DNA of 64,000 bases, from NCBI GenBank assembly GCA_021234155.1, contig JAJEKV010000020.1:21250018-21314017 (forward strand). The letters are read 5' to 3'. Positions 32,203-44,184 of this stretch are shown in pieces. This DNA comes from Isoetes taiwanensis (taxonomy: Eukaryota > Streptophyta > Lycopodiopsida > Isoetales > Isoetaceae). Under the pieces are notes generated by a model that was not told the origin of the DNA, searched no databases, and was given only the letters and a program-made list of their open reading frames with translations. The stretch's first letter is position 1. Every line of letters begins with the position of its first letter. Position numbers and translations under genes: made by a program.

Positions 32203-34315
32203 TCACATTCTAACTAAAGGTGTGCTGGTCGTTGATGCTTCGACATTTCGGTCTGCCTCCTGATTCTGTTCTCGGGCTGTAATTGTTCCCCCCTTCATGA
32301 TACTTGAAGCTATTTGGAGGCGTCTCTTGAGGTTGTGCGCGCTTCCTTTGGCTATACTCCTCTGGAGTTGTTCTCTTCTGCAGTTGTTCTTTGAATCGTC
32401 GATCCTTGGGTTCACCAAGTTGCATGCAAGTCTGCGTGCAAGTCATCGGCTCGCCTCGCCTTGCCTCACCTAGTTGGTTCTCCATCGAGCTTCCAATCTT
32501 CCTTGCTGATCCCCTCGATCACCTGGCTTGGACGTTGTCATGTTCCTCAGTGCTATGCCGTCTTCTTGTCTTGAGGTACCCTCCGGTGGTTTTGATTGTG
32601 CCCGTCAGTTTTGATCCTCCTGTTGCCTCTAGGAAGCTCTTGCAAGAAGTCGGTTGCTAACACTTCTCCAGCTTTCAGTTCCTGATCTTTGTCCCTCTAT
32701 GCATGTCGGTCTCTCTGTTTAAGTAAAGCTTCATGGCTCTCCTCCCTGCTGGCTATATTTTCGGGGTGATGGATCCTTATATTTGCGCAGCTTGACCCTT
32801 GAGTTGAAGAAGTACCTGCCTTAGATATACTCTTGTCGTTGAATAGCCTGGCTATTATCTTGAACTCTCTTTTTGCCGAAGGTGCTTCAGTTGCTATCCT
32901 TGTCGTTAAGGTGTCGCTACCTTGGGCGTTTGATGTCCCTCATGTTGGAGATACGATCGGCTTCTTTTTTTTCTAATTACTGGTAGGAGTACCTGACGAA
33001 GCCATCACCTAGTTGTTGAAGGCATATCTCCTCGTCGCAGTGCCTTTCGTAAGTGCCTCTCCATCTAATACACGTGTCATAGCGCATCACCCTATATTAC
33101 CACAAGGTGGAATTATGGTCGTCGAGATGTTGCCTTCTTAGTTGGCTCGTTAATGTCGGGTCGTTCCTCCTTCGATTGTTGAGGCCACTCGTGTCGTAAG
33201 TTCATCAAGTGTTGCCGCTGCCACAAGAGGTAGTGTTGCATCCTGACGATGTCCTGGTGCAGCGCTGATGATCTTGACATGACCGGTTTTGTCTCTTGTT
33301 CTGACATTGGGTGGACGAGAGGTCTTCTACTTGAGGGCACTTCCGGAAGTGTCTTGGCCTCTGGTCGTTTCTCCCTCGTACTTGCTCTTCCATTTTGATC
33401 TTGGGCTATAGTTGTGCTTCCTTGCTTCCTCATTTGGTAGTCGAAGTGAAGGAGCTTCCTGATCTACGCGTTAAATCCGTAAAACATGACTTTAAACTCA
33501 TGTTTCTCCACTATATCTGTGAGCATCCGCGATATACAATAGACATATACGCATTTACATTGGGATTTTAATTCATCCACTTTTTCAAAACAACTACGAA
33601 GATCTACTTAAATGTTTACACTCCTTTAGGGTTTCCCCTCCTCCTATCGCGTTTGATCCTTCGGTTTTGCTACATCTTCTTCGTTCTGGTTGACTCCGGG
33701 ATTCCTTGAGATGCTGCTACTATTGTTGAGCTTCATGTCTGATCCGAGCTCGTCACCCCAAGTTGCGAAGAGTGTTCGTCGATGTGATCCCTTGAAAAAG
33801 ATGCTCCTCCTTAATGTGTATGTCCGTCGTAAGGAATGCGGTGACCGCTCAACGTCCCTATATGCAGTGTGTCGTTGCAAGGTTGCCGATGTGCGATTGC
33901 AGTCGGGCGTTCTTGAATGTCTTCGAAGCTCTGAGATCGTGGTCGGTAGGCAGGCATTGTCATTCCTCCGTAGGTTGAATTTCTGAGTGCGCCCCTGTTG
34001 ATTGGGCTTTGCTTCATTCCGAGGTGCCTCTCCTGTGCTTGTAAGTGTGGTCATCTCCATTGCACCTACCCTAGCTCCTTCTGGTTGCCTTTGCGTGATT
34101 TGTACCTGCTGGCTAGGTCGTCTCCTCCGTCCTTTGGGTCCTATCCATTCGAGTCTCGCACTCCTTGGCTGACGTAGTAAAGTCGTCCTTCCTTTGGTTT
34201 CTAGGTGTTTCTGGGTCCCGAATTCTTGTTCGAGCAGAATATTCTCCTCCTTGATCTTGCCCCGGCCTTCAAGTTGGAGATGTTCGTTCCCTAATATGTG
34301 TCTCCTTCCCCTCAT
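32203..34315 (-). other. Remnant of Arg/Gln-rich open frames in 12.4-kb element (unknown)
   Basis: Three minus-strand frames (34315-33644, 33433-33113, 32485-32210) are longer than their surroundings and share a composition rich in Arg, Gln, Thr and Glu. Examples are RQPEGARVGAMEMTTLTSTG, MLRKQ-like starts and QRKRAQPQETPPN. They could be fragments of one decayed accessory ORF in sense orientation of the element. No known domain is seen. The basic composition would suit nucleic-acid binding, but this is weak inference. Confidence 0.25.
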
Positions 34316-35935
34316 GGTCTCCTCTCCTTATCTGTCTGTACATCGGCTGGGACCTTGATGTCTTCAAGAAGTTGCGCCTCTATCTCTTCTGTGGCTCTGG
34401 CCCTGTACTTCGAAAGCAACGCTCGTATATTCTAGAGTCTAAGGGTCCACTTGAAGGGCTCTCCTACAACATTTTGGGCTCTATAAGCAAGCAAGCTGGC
34501 TCGAGCAGCATTACCGGAGACATATCTATAATCTCCAAGTCTATGGACATTAGGACGTGTGGTATGGCATGAAATGAGGATTGTTTTGCAAAACCTCCCT
34601 GATGTTTGAGGCATACTCTAAGGTCCTAGCAAAGTTGGTTTGGGGGAGTCCAATCTCTACACATGGAGTGACTTGGGCAGCTCTAGACTCTAGCTCCTTC
34701 CTAGGTATCCTGGCAATAGGGAGTGTCAACAGGGTTTCCCTTACGGGGCAAATATTTGCTAATATGCTATAATTAAGGTTTCTGAAAAATATAGATACGA
34801 ATCTTGAGTAGGTTTGGTTTAAAGAAAAAAATTTAATTTTCGCCCCGGTTTCGATGGGCTAGGCTCCCGCCCAGCTCGTGTTCGCCCTAAAGACGATGGG
34901 CAATTTCTAACTATTCGCCTGGTTCTCGATACGAGGTCTTCATATTCAAGATTGGTTCGCATCTTAGACCTCTAGTCGCCGCTGCTGTATAAGAGTTTTA
35001 AGAAGGTGACTTTGGCTTGTAAATCTGGACACAATAAAATAGTTTCCGGTAGAGGAAGTAGATTGAGCGGCGCCTAGGGCTAGCGTATTAGGATTCATGA
35101 GATTTTGGAACCTTTTTCTCTGTTTCTAGGAGAGCAGCTAATCCATAAGTGGAAGTTACCAATCCGGCATTGCTGATACATTGCAGAAGGATAGAGTTGA
35201 ATATAGCCAACATAGCAGTACATTACAGTGCCAACTTCATAAGCTACCAATCCAACAATGTTGATATATTGGATAGAGTTCATGTACAACAACTTCATAT
35301 AAGGTTTGAGTTATGCTTTTTGTTTTCTGAATGAAGAAATGCCCATTTCAACATTTTATTTTGTAACAAAGCATAGCCTAGCTTGGCTTGGGCAACTTTG
35401 AGGTCTGACAAAGAATTTGATGACAGGTAATCATGTCTGCATGTAAACCAATAGTCATTGAGTATGAGCTATTCTTCATAACCGAACATGGCAGTGGGGA
35501 ATCAATGTGCATATTTGGCAGAGAGTTATGTTGCTAGAAGTATTGCACATGTAAAAATACTAGATAATAGAGTTTAAATATCTTGTATTATGTCCTCCTT
35601 CATTTTCATATGTATTTGACAAGCAGCATCATTCTGATGTATTTCTGCTATTATGTTAAATATAATAGGTAGTACAACTAGTTCTACTAGATGGCAAATT
35701 CTGCGTTGTTTTTATAAAATTGTCAGATTGTCGCATATCTACAGCCATCATGTTACAATTTTTTATTGAATTGCAAAGGATTTAGAGTTCTTATTAGATA
35801 ACTGATCCTTATAATCTATTGCCATCTACAAAAACATGTGCATATTTTTCTTGTGGTGCTATATTATGATGCTTAAATGACCTTATAAGTTCATTCTATT
35901 TCTCAGTTGCAGGTTTTCTGTAACATTCTAAGCAG
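34316..35935. other. Interior of 12.4-kb element upstream of the captured gene
   Basis: No supported ORF. The plus-strand amidotransferase exons that should precede 35936 (carrying the nucleophile motif G-x-C-x-G-H-Q) were looked for here and not found. Confidence 0.4.
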
Positions 35936-36621
35936 GTTTTGAGCAGAGCATTAGGAGGGGAATCTGGAAGAGCTCCAGTAGGTTGGGAAATTGGTTTAAG
36001 ACAAGTTGACCTAAATGATGAAATTCTTAAAAAGCCATATGCAGCTCAAGTGCCTCCTCATTTGAAAGTCTTACAGAGCCATCAAGATCAGGTATTTATT
36101 ATTGGTGTTGAATATTAAATATGGAAGCTTATACCTTGGTAAATGCATAATTGTTAAGGTTTTGAATACTTCAACGTGTATTCAGGTTCTTGTATTACCT
36201 CCTGGAGGAGTTCTACTTGGCTCATCTCCGAGAACTCCCATTGAAATGTTTGCTATTGGGAATCATGTGCTTGGCATTCAAGGCCATCCTGAGTTCACCA
36301 GTGATGTCTTATTGGATATTATCAATGGTCGTCTAGCTGCTCGGGTGCTTACGGTAATGCTTGTTAGGTCTGCTCTAGATTACTGAAAGTTTTATTTATG
36401 GTTTGATTATCACTGAAAGGTGGATAATTATAGAGGGTTGATCCAGTCATCCCTCCAATATTAAGAGTTCCAGTTTCTTATCTGACTTTGTTTTATCCTT
36501 TTTAAGTGCCGTTTACTTCTCTCTAACAAGTGTCAAAACTGACCTGTAGGAGCAAGAGGCAAGTGAAGCTAGACAGACATTGGATTCTGCCTTTTGCAAC
36601 ACTTGTTTGGCATTGAGCTAA
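35936..36621 (+). pseudogene. Class I glutamine amidotransferase (gamma-glutamyl-peptidase-like), 3' exons only
   Basis: Three exons join in phase with GT/AG borders: 35936-36091 (52 codons), 36186-36353 (56 codons), 36550-36621 (23 codons plus TAA). They read VLSRALGGESGRAPVGWEIG, LKVLQSHQDQ, VLVLPPGGVLLGSSPRTPIE, FAIGNHVLGIQGHPEF, and end with CNTCLALS. This matches the second half of plant GATase1-type gamma-glutamyl peptidases (GGP), cytosolic enzymes that trim gamma-glutamyl groups from glutathione conjugates. The catalytic His and Glu (GHPEF) are present. The exon with the nucleophilic Cys is absent, so it cannot work alone. It lies inside the LTR boundaries of the 12.4-kb element, antisense to it, with introns kept, so it was captured as DNA or from an antisense/unspliced transcript. 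The frame is intact, so the capture may be recent or still constrained. Confidence 0.8.
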
Positions 36622-37401
36622 TTCTAGCAGTTATAATTACCGGATTTTCACTCTCGGTAGACAGCCCATGTTTGTTATTGGTCTTAAATTTTGTAAGTGT
36701 GTCAACTATTAGACTAGTGGAGAAATTATTGTGTCAAAATACACAATCATTTATGATATGCAGCAAGTATTAGACTTGTGAAAATGAAAACACTTTCTTA
36801 CCTTTTTAACTCTATATAAAATTTTGAATCTTTGGAAAAAAATTCGCCTTGGGTGCTATATTGTAGGTTGCAGAAGGGAGAAAAAATTGCCAGTATAGCT
36901 AAGCACTGAACTACAAAATTCGCCACATGTTCTAAACTTACACACTTAAAAATATTCCTTAAGGGAAACCCTGAGTGTCAATGTGGCGGCTGTATAGGTC
37001 AAACTCTATTAGAAGGACACAATATTAGGTCAAGGTTTATGCCTTTGGCATGAGCAGAGGTGATGTACCAACAGTTGGACTTGGGTTGCTATGCTGAGGT
37101 CTAGATGACTATAACAAAGGGGTGTTCTTGGGCACTTCTATCTAGGAGTAAGGCATCAGCTTTGAGCCGAGAGCAATACTTGTGAGGTACTAATGGGGTA
37201 TGCTTCTATTTACTAACAAACCACAGTTTGGAAAAACAATTCAAGGGTTTGAGCAATTTTGGTCATTTTGAGCTGGGGTTTGACATTTCTAGTCTAATCT
37301 GAGGTCATAAATGGATTCTAGGCTGTCTAACGGTCCTATTGCAATAAATTTCAGGCGATTTGGAGCTCTGTAGCTCAAGTTATGGGGTTTGAAAAATCGG
37401 A
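36622..37401. other. Flank of captured gene, no feature seen
   Basis: Probably the 3' untranslated and downstream part of the captured host segment; no ORF or repeat of note. Confidence 0.35.
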
Positions 37402-38517
37402 CCCCTCTAAGAGTGCGCGAGGAGGGTGTTAGGTTGGGACCTAAGTGGCCTCTGGCGCACTCTTGGAGGTGTTGGTCTATCTATGCCTAATGGGTGCCAA
37501 GAACAAGTTCAAAGACGTGAATTCCTACTTATTTTCCTCTTAACTGCAAGTTTCTTTGCTTATTTACTTCATTTGGAGCAGGTAAGTGGCTGATCAAGGG
37601 CCCAGTTGGCTGGACCCCTCTAAGAGTGCGCGAGGAGGGTGTTAGATCTAGACCTAACTGTGCCCTGGCGCACCCTTAGAGGTGTTGGCCAAATTTTCAC
37701 ATTTGCTCCTTAACTACTATTATACTTATTCCAATGCACATTTAAACAACTACATATCCTTTTTATTCAAAATTTTCATACATTATATATAAGCCTGTTA
37801 GTTACAAAAAGCATCTTCTGTTCTATTTATCTGTCCTCTTGATGTACTTCGCCAGTCTCATGTCTTTCGGTGTCTTTTGTGTGGAGCGTGCACGCCAATG
37901 AGTCTTCAAAGTGTTGCACGACCTCCATCTCTACCTTGCTTAATTTCTTGGTTTGTTGATGAAATCCTCCATATCTCGAATCGAAGCTAGGTCTTTTTCA
38001 ACTATTTTCTCTCGAACCCCTCTAAGCATGCGCGAGGAGGGTGTTAGGTCCAGACCTAACTATGCCCTGGCGCACCCTTAGAGGTGTTGTCCCTTTCCGC
38101 TCTAAACTTATCCAATTTACACAATTTAACATGCGTTTCCCACTAATTTAATCATTCTAAACAAGATTCTATTATTACTTTTACAATTTGAGTAAAGTTT
38201 TAATCAAATTCCGAGGTCACTTTTAGGGGACCCCTCCAAGAGTGCGCGAGGAGGGTGTTAGGTCATGACCTAACTATGCCCTGGCGCACCCTTAGAGGTG
38301 TTGCTCCAAAATGACTTTTACTTAATGTTTTTCTGTGTTTTAACATACAAATTTAGCTAATTCGAGCTTTTTAAATGGGATTTCATCTTTTATTTTACCA
38401 TTTGGGGCTCCTAAGGCCAAGTTCTAGGGCTCATATGGGGTGACCCCTCTAAGTCTTGTGAGAGACCAATTAGGTATGGACCTAACATGCTCCTGGCGCA
38501 CCCTTGGAGGTGTCGGC
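37402..38517. repeat. Five dispersed imperfect palindromes (hairpins), about 213-bp spacing
   Basis: Copies start at 37402, 37615, 38017, 38231 and 38444: steps of 213, 402, 214 and 213 bp, so one unit is probably missing between the second and third. Each is about 75 bp: CCCCTCTAAGAGTGCGCGAG, GAGGGTGTTAGGTC, then AGACCTAACTATGCCCTGG, CGCACCCTTAGAGGTG. The right half is the imperfect reverse complement of the left half, giving a stem of about 30 bp with a very small loop. The sequences between copies are much less alike. The last copy ends about 250 bp from the PBS of the 12.4-kb element, so all lie in its 5' leader (minus strand). The fifth copy has lost part of its left arm. Confidence 0.85.
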
Positions 38518-38757
38518 TAAAAAGTGACTAAAATTTATTAGGCTGTCCTAGGAAACTTTTCTCCTGTCTATTTCATCTTAATTATGTTCTCTAATTATCC
38601 TAATTCTAGATACTTACTAACTCTACCCTGGGAAAGAAAAAAATTTTCCACTACTCGAGGTTCGTGCTTGGGCTTTTATCTCCAAGACTGAATGTCTAGA
38701 TTAGTTAGTTCCTATAGGATTACGGTCAGTGCTCGATCCTGGTCTGCCAAGATCAGA

Positions 38758-38769
38758 GCTCTGATACCA
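38758..38769 (-). promoter_or_regulatory. Primer-binding site of 12.4-kb element, initiator tRNA-Met
   Basis: TGGTATCAGAGC on the minus strand, one base from the 5' LTR. Identical to the chromovirus PBS. Confidence 0.9.
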
Positions 38770-38770
38770 T

Positions 38771-40317
38771 TGTGACGGCCCCGGCTCATATAACGATGGC
38801 CCGATCAGATACAAATTGGAGATCATCCTCAAACCAAAGATCGCTTTCGTGACATGAGGCCGTCCACCTAACATCGGGCCCTTGATGGTGGCCAAGAACC
38901 CGACGGGGAAGAATGGACGTGTCATTCATCCCGTCTCCCTCGGGATCGTCCTAGCTGCGGAAGCGTAAGCAAACATGAGCACATGACAACAACAATAACA
39001 TACCCACCTCGAAGGGTGGTCCACCATATCACAGAGCTGCAACAACACATCAGTAACATCAACATAACATGGGGAGATCCTACCGTGCTCGGACTTGGGG
39101 GGAAGGACCCGGCGGCTTGGGTCTCCGTGATAACAATGCGCATGTAATTCATGGCAAATGGATTTGGCTGGCATAGGAACATGGCCGTTGGGTAGTCCAC
39201 TCCATCCGCCCCTCCTGTGCATACTTTGCAGATAGGCTGAAAAGTATTGGAGCCTGACCGTAGCCTTCCGGGTGAATAGCCAGAGGGGCTACTACTCTTC
39301 GGGTTGCATCTCCCCAGCCCGATGAGACGGGGAGGAGATCACTCCCCTCCGGAAGGTTCATGCCAATCGGGTGAGCGAGAGCCACCGCTTTCGTAATCGA
39401 CTTGAACCCCTAGAAGATAACGATCACCCAAGAGGTGTCGAGCCCATACCCCGCCCTCACGCAAGGTTGGGGTATTAGGGCCCGGCTCACAACGTTCCCC
39501 GCCATCGCCACGCACTGGAGGGATCAACTGCGTGATTAGACAAGCCCTCCCTTGTCAGCCGGTCTAGCCCCGCCACCCACAGCCAGGCGGGCTCTTATGC
39601 ACAGGCCGGGGCTAAAACTAAGATCATCCATCTACTTGGGCTCTGGGTCTCTACCCCCCTTCCCAATACACAAGAGTGGCGCATAAAATGTCAAAACATC
39701 AACACAACAGAACTGAAATAATAGAATACATCTATTCTAATCTACCTAATCATACATGGTTAGGTTCCTTTGTTAGTGTTTATCATTCTTAGGTGTAGGG
39801 GTATAGCCTATAGCTAAGAATGGATACTAATCCTATGGAATGAGGGCTGAAAACTCGGATCTAACTATCGGATCAACCACTAACCCGCTTCTTGGCTGGC
39901 TCCCACTCCTCTGAAAGCGTCCATGCCGCTGGATTTCGAGACTGCTGGTCTTGGATCGAGCTGCAACCTAGGAATTCCGATTCCTCCGCTACTCTTCAGC
40001 TTAAATGGCGCCCAATCTTTGCTCCAATCCGACCTATAGGGGCTGGAAACCGAAAGGGTTTCCCTTTTAGGGTTTATGCCCCTTTATCCCCACGAATTTT
40101 AGGGCTGGGCCCTTTTGGTCAATGGGCTATTGCCACATGGCAAAAGATATTATATTCACATGTGGCCTTAACATGTGCAATATAATGGTTCACAAGGTCG
40201 TACCCTAGGGTACTACCCTTTACGATCGCCGTGTACATGTCGTCTGAGTCGACATGTACTAGTGACGTGTCAGTATAATATACGTATTCATACCGTATGT
40301 TATGCTGGAACGTCACA
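38771..40317 (-). repeat. 5' LTR of 12.4-kb element
   Basis: 1547 bp, starting TGTGACGGCCCCGGC and ending GCTGGAACGTCACA; counterpart of 27915-29455. The GTACATGTCG/CGACATGTAC hairpin is at 40233-40259, unchanged between the two LTRs. GTCAT follows at 40318. Confidence 0.92.
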
Positions 40318-41475
40318 GTCATTATATAGCGCATGCCAAACAAATTTGGTTGCAAGTGCATGTGCCTGTATAAAGGGGTCCTTACATCCAAGCCCGCCAT
40401 CTCTCTTATCCCAGCATAGCTCTTCCCGTGCCGCTTTTGCATTGCCTCCCCAAATAAACTTCCTAATGATGATATGTATCTGATTGTATATACTTTTTTG
40501 AGCTACTATCACTGATGAGAAGTAGATATGTGAGCCAGCAAAGACAACATTGGCCACCGTAACTCTACCAGAGACTGATAGTCCCTTGGTGGACCACATT
40601 CCCATTTTCTTTCTGAGTCTGTCTAAGATTGGGGACCATAGGCCCTTCATGCTATCCGAGAGAGATAGTGGAAGACCCAAGAGCTTAACAGTCTCTCCTG
40701 TTGCCATCACTAGGAAACCAAGTCCCTTAGCACGTGGATTAATATCCCCTTCAAGAGCCCATAGGGTAGAACATTTGTTGGCATTTCCAATGCCAGAGAT
40801 ATCCTTAAATGCAACTAGAATATCAGGGAAGGATTGGAAACAGTTGTCATCAAACCTAAGGAACATGAAAGTGTCATCTGCATACTGCATAATTGTAAGC
40901 TTCCCACCTTGACCTGGAAGAGACAATCCAGACATTGCACCTTCTTCTACTTTGAAGTTGACCATTTTTGTAAGAAGGCTAGCCATAATCACAAACAGAT
41001 AAGGAGGTAATGGATATCCTTGCCTTATTCCTTTCCGGAGATGAAAGAGACCTGAAGACTCACCATTTACGAGCATCAAGGCAGAGGCAAGCTCGCTCAT
41101 GCCCATAGAGAGAGCAATGAATTCAGTTTGGAATCCCATGTATTTCATGACCTCTTGCAAACTTTTCCATCTAAGGGAGTCATAAGCCTTCCAAAAATCC
41201 ATCTTTATAAGAACACATTTTTGCTTTGAAGTCCCTTGCTGCGATATAGTTGTCAAGAATGTACCTATCTGGAAGAAAACTTGACTGTTCTCTACCAATG
41301 ACCCTATTGATAATAGGCTTTACACGGTTGGCAATGCCTTTCATGATAACCTTGTACATAACATTGGTCAAGGCAATAGGCCTCCACTCACAAAGTGACA
41401 AAAAGATCTTGGTATTTTTGGAATGAGAGTTATGAACCCAGCAGCCAGGATAGAGTGTAATGTAGAAGAAGATAA
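40318..41475 (-). mobile_element. LINE, 5' part (reverse transcriptase), split by LTR insertion
   Basis: The minus-strand frames 41401-41180 and 41298-40318 read FITLIPKI, RPIALTNVMYKVIMKGIANR, GREQSSFLPDRYILDN, VLIKMDFWKAYDSLRW, GIRQGYPLPPYLFVI, MQYADDTFMF: the ordered RT motifs of an L1-type plant LINE, with YADD as the catalytic site. Frame breaks occur near 41400 and 41240. Upstream of about 41475 similarity stops, so the copy is 5'-truncated. At 40318 the frame runs into the 12.4-kb LTR element and resumes at 27914. The GTCAT at 40318-40322 is the right copy of the target duplication. Confidence 0.88.
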
Positions 41476-42055
41476 ATCAATAAAATAATATAAGCCCTTA
41501 AAATAATATAAGCTTCTTTATTTCCCTTTTTATTTTTAGCTACATCTTTTCCACTATATTTATATGAACTTGCAATGGTTCAGCACACACAAAAAACCCC
41601 TATTTTTGAATAAACCTTTTTTCCCCCAACAAAAGACTTGTAAAGACTATTTGCTAAATTTCAAGGCCATCAAAGCTCTATAATAATTTTATCTTACAAT
41701 TTTATAGTTTCAAATGAGGGTAGTGAAACATCCAATTACTGGCCATCATTGTCATCAACCTATGCTCCAGATTTATGGAAATGCTAGAGAAATATGCACA
41801 CAATATGCTATAACAAGAGTAGTACAAGAAAAGACAGTAATCAAGAAAACAAACTCAAGCAGGAACAATCATAAGATTTACAGTTGCAAAAGCTTCTAAC
41901 TACCAGGACAAATTTTGGATATGAGTATATGATAATTTTGATGACGGAATTGGAATATTTTAGAGTTCAAAAGGACTTTCAGATACCTCCATTCTTTTGA
42001 GGATGAAGCCAATGTTGGACAAAAGCTTTATGCATAAACTTGAACATGTGCTAAT
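41476..42055. other. AT-rich intergenic, no feature seen
   Basis: No ORF or recognisable repeat supported. Confidence 0.35.
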
Positions 42056-42117
42056 CTTATTCTATTCTATTCTATTCTATTCTATTCTATTCTATTCTAT
42101 TCTATTCTATTCTATTC
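42056..42117 (+). repeat. (TATTC)n microsatellite
   Basis: About twelve pure TATTC units. Same unit as the LINE tail at 5417-5446, but the CCGTGGACG signature is not seen in front of it. Confidence 0.9.
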
Positions 42118-44160
42118 TTGGGTGGTATGAAACAAACAATGTTTGCTTGCAATATAGAGTATCAGGTTAAAACCTTGTGAAGGTTCAAAATTTCATCTAT
42201 GAAACCAAAAACAAAAATTTACCTTTAATGCTGGCTTTATTGCCAAAATCTACCACAAATATACCTTCATAGGACCTGACATAAAACAAATTATAATCTA
42301 ATTCTGATGGCACATCAAGTATTAGAACAGCTTAACAATACCTTTAGTATAGGAGGTTCAATCTTGACAGAGGAATTGTTTCCAATCTTAGAAGGCGGAT
42401 CATAGGGTGCAGAGCATTTGCCGTCATAAATGGGGGACAAATTTCCCTCCATATGTTGGCTGGATGTGGCTGGAATGGGAATATTACTGTTTATCTCGAT
42501 ATGTGCTTTAGATGTATAGAAAGCACCTATAGTATATTTGTTGAAATGTTCGCACGTGGAAGAAAGGTACATGTTCAATCGTATAGAGTAGCTATCCGAA
42601 AAACATTATTATCTCGTCACTCTAGCAATGCTTTAAAACGTTTCGTTGTTGATTCACATTTTTGGATTACATATAAAAAGGAAATGGATGGACATGCAAA
42701 TGTGACATGGGAGCCTGATAAATTTGTTCTTGGATATAGAGCATCTAAACAACGTACATGTATTGCTAGTTTATGAAGATGGTAAATCACGATTTCATAT
42801 TGATATTGGTGATGTTCAAGATATCTTCTTAGAATGATATGATAGACTTTGAAAGATAGTCGAAAATAACTTTACCATATGTGGCTCAGGCCTTCGTGAC
42901 AACCCTAGTAGGTGATGGTTCATCCGACAATTGAAGATTCATGGTTGAAGATATGCTTATGTTGAGAATGCTGGTAAAAGAAAGGTTCATTTGCAATAAT
43001 AAATAGACAATATATAGACGAGTTAGATGTTTTAGGTGTTTGAAGAGAAACTATATCCTCCGCTGGTTCAATTGGAAGATGAACAAAATTAAGATTACTT
43101 ATATGCTTTTTAGATGGATCAATTGAACGAAGTCTTGCATGTTATTCTCCAGAAGATCATAAGTCAAAGTTGGCAGGTGCTTCATAAAGCACAATCTAGA
43201 TGTGTTGTGATTGGACATCTTAGTCACGTGCAGCTGGTTGGTGTCAATGGACCCTAGAATGCCAACAATAGACGTATAAGAAATACAATGTCACAAAAAC
43301 CTCTATATTGTGTGAAGCTCACTTACAAAGAGAGATGTAGTGTGCATTGGGTAATGGACTTGGATTCGTAAACCTTAGAGGCCTAGGCTTTGGTCATCAT
43401 AGCCAACGTTCGAAGTTGGATTTAGAAGGATGTGAACTGTGATTGTAGAAGCATATAAAGGGGAATTGCCGATGTACGAAGTTGGATCAATCACAGTATG
43501 CCAATACGTACTTTATATCCAAAACTCACTTGCACTATCCAAAGTTCACCTGAGATATTGCTTTATGCCTAAGGCACTTCTGCATGCAATTAATTCAAGG
43601 CAAGCAAAGAGAGTTAAATACGATGTAAACGATTACTTTAGCTTATGCTTTAAAATTGCACTTAATACCAGCTTGTGCAAGCACCAAGTGGTTGCTGTGA
43701 TCGGCCCTGAATTCCATTACTTCAATGATCATAATAGTGGTGTCTGGAAAAAAAAATCTAGAATAAATTTTCAGTTGATGAATGTGATGCACACATAACC
43801 TCTTTCAAAAACTACCTAATAGTGGCATTCTGGGAAGGGACTCGCAAGGAACACGGAAAAATCCCCGCCGAAGCCGATAATCTAGCAATTGAAAAGACAA
43901 CATATATAAATGGCTCGTTCCTCCCCGGAATCTCGATCCGATGGCTCGGATCAATTGCATTTGCCAAAAATAATTGGTCTTCTATTGCGTTGGTTCTATA
44001 TGGAAGTGCTAAAATGCTCGATTCACATTTATATTACCTTTTCTAAGCATTATATCAAAATGTGCAGCCTCTGTTGGACATGCTTGGTCTAGCTGCAAAA
44101 ATCTCATGTTTTAACAGGATTACAATTCAGATCCTTCAAAATTACACTTTTCCTCGAGCA
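42118..44160. other. Intergenic, weak open frames only
   Basis: The plus frame 42453-42776 (LDMCFRCIESTYSIFVEMFA, VTWEPDKFVLGYRASKQR) and its apparent continuation to about 42840 (FHIDIGDVQDIFL) look somewhat protein-like and may be a decayed gene or transposase fragment; I recognise no family. A frame at 43910 opens MARSSPESRSDGSDQLHL and could be a first exon, but nothing supports a downstream partner. Confidence 0.2.
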
Positions 44161-44184
44161 TACGAGTTTTGTTAGCAAATGAAT

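Larger units (their letters stand above)
27915..40317 (-). mobile_element. 12.4-kb non-autonomous LTR element (LARD-like) with captured gene fragment
   Basis: LTRs of 1541 and 1547 bp with TGTGACG/CGTCACA ends, a GTCAT target duplication, an initiator tRNA-Met PBS beside the right LTR and a polypurine tract beside the left LTR show one intact insertion on the minus strand. The 9.3-kb interior shows no gag, protease, RT or integrase motif in any frame. It carries a class I glutamine amidotransferase gene fragment (35936-36621, plus strand) and five hairpins near the PBS. Termini, PBS and PPT context match the chromovirus at 12567-24843, so that family is a plausible source of enzymes. It was inserted into a minus-strand LINE. 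Confidence 0.9.

Noticed and set aside
42056-42117. Tail of another LINE/SINE at the (TATTC)n run
   Set aside because: The CCGTGGACG signature is not present on either side, so it is listed only as a microsatellite.
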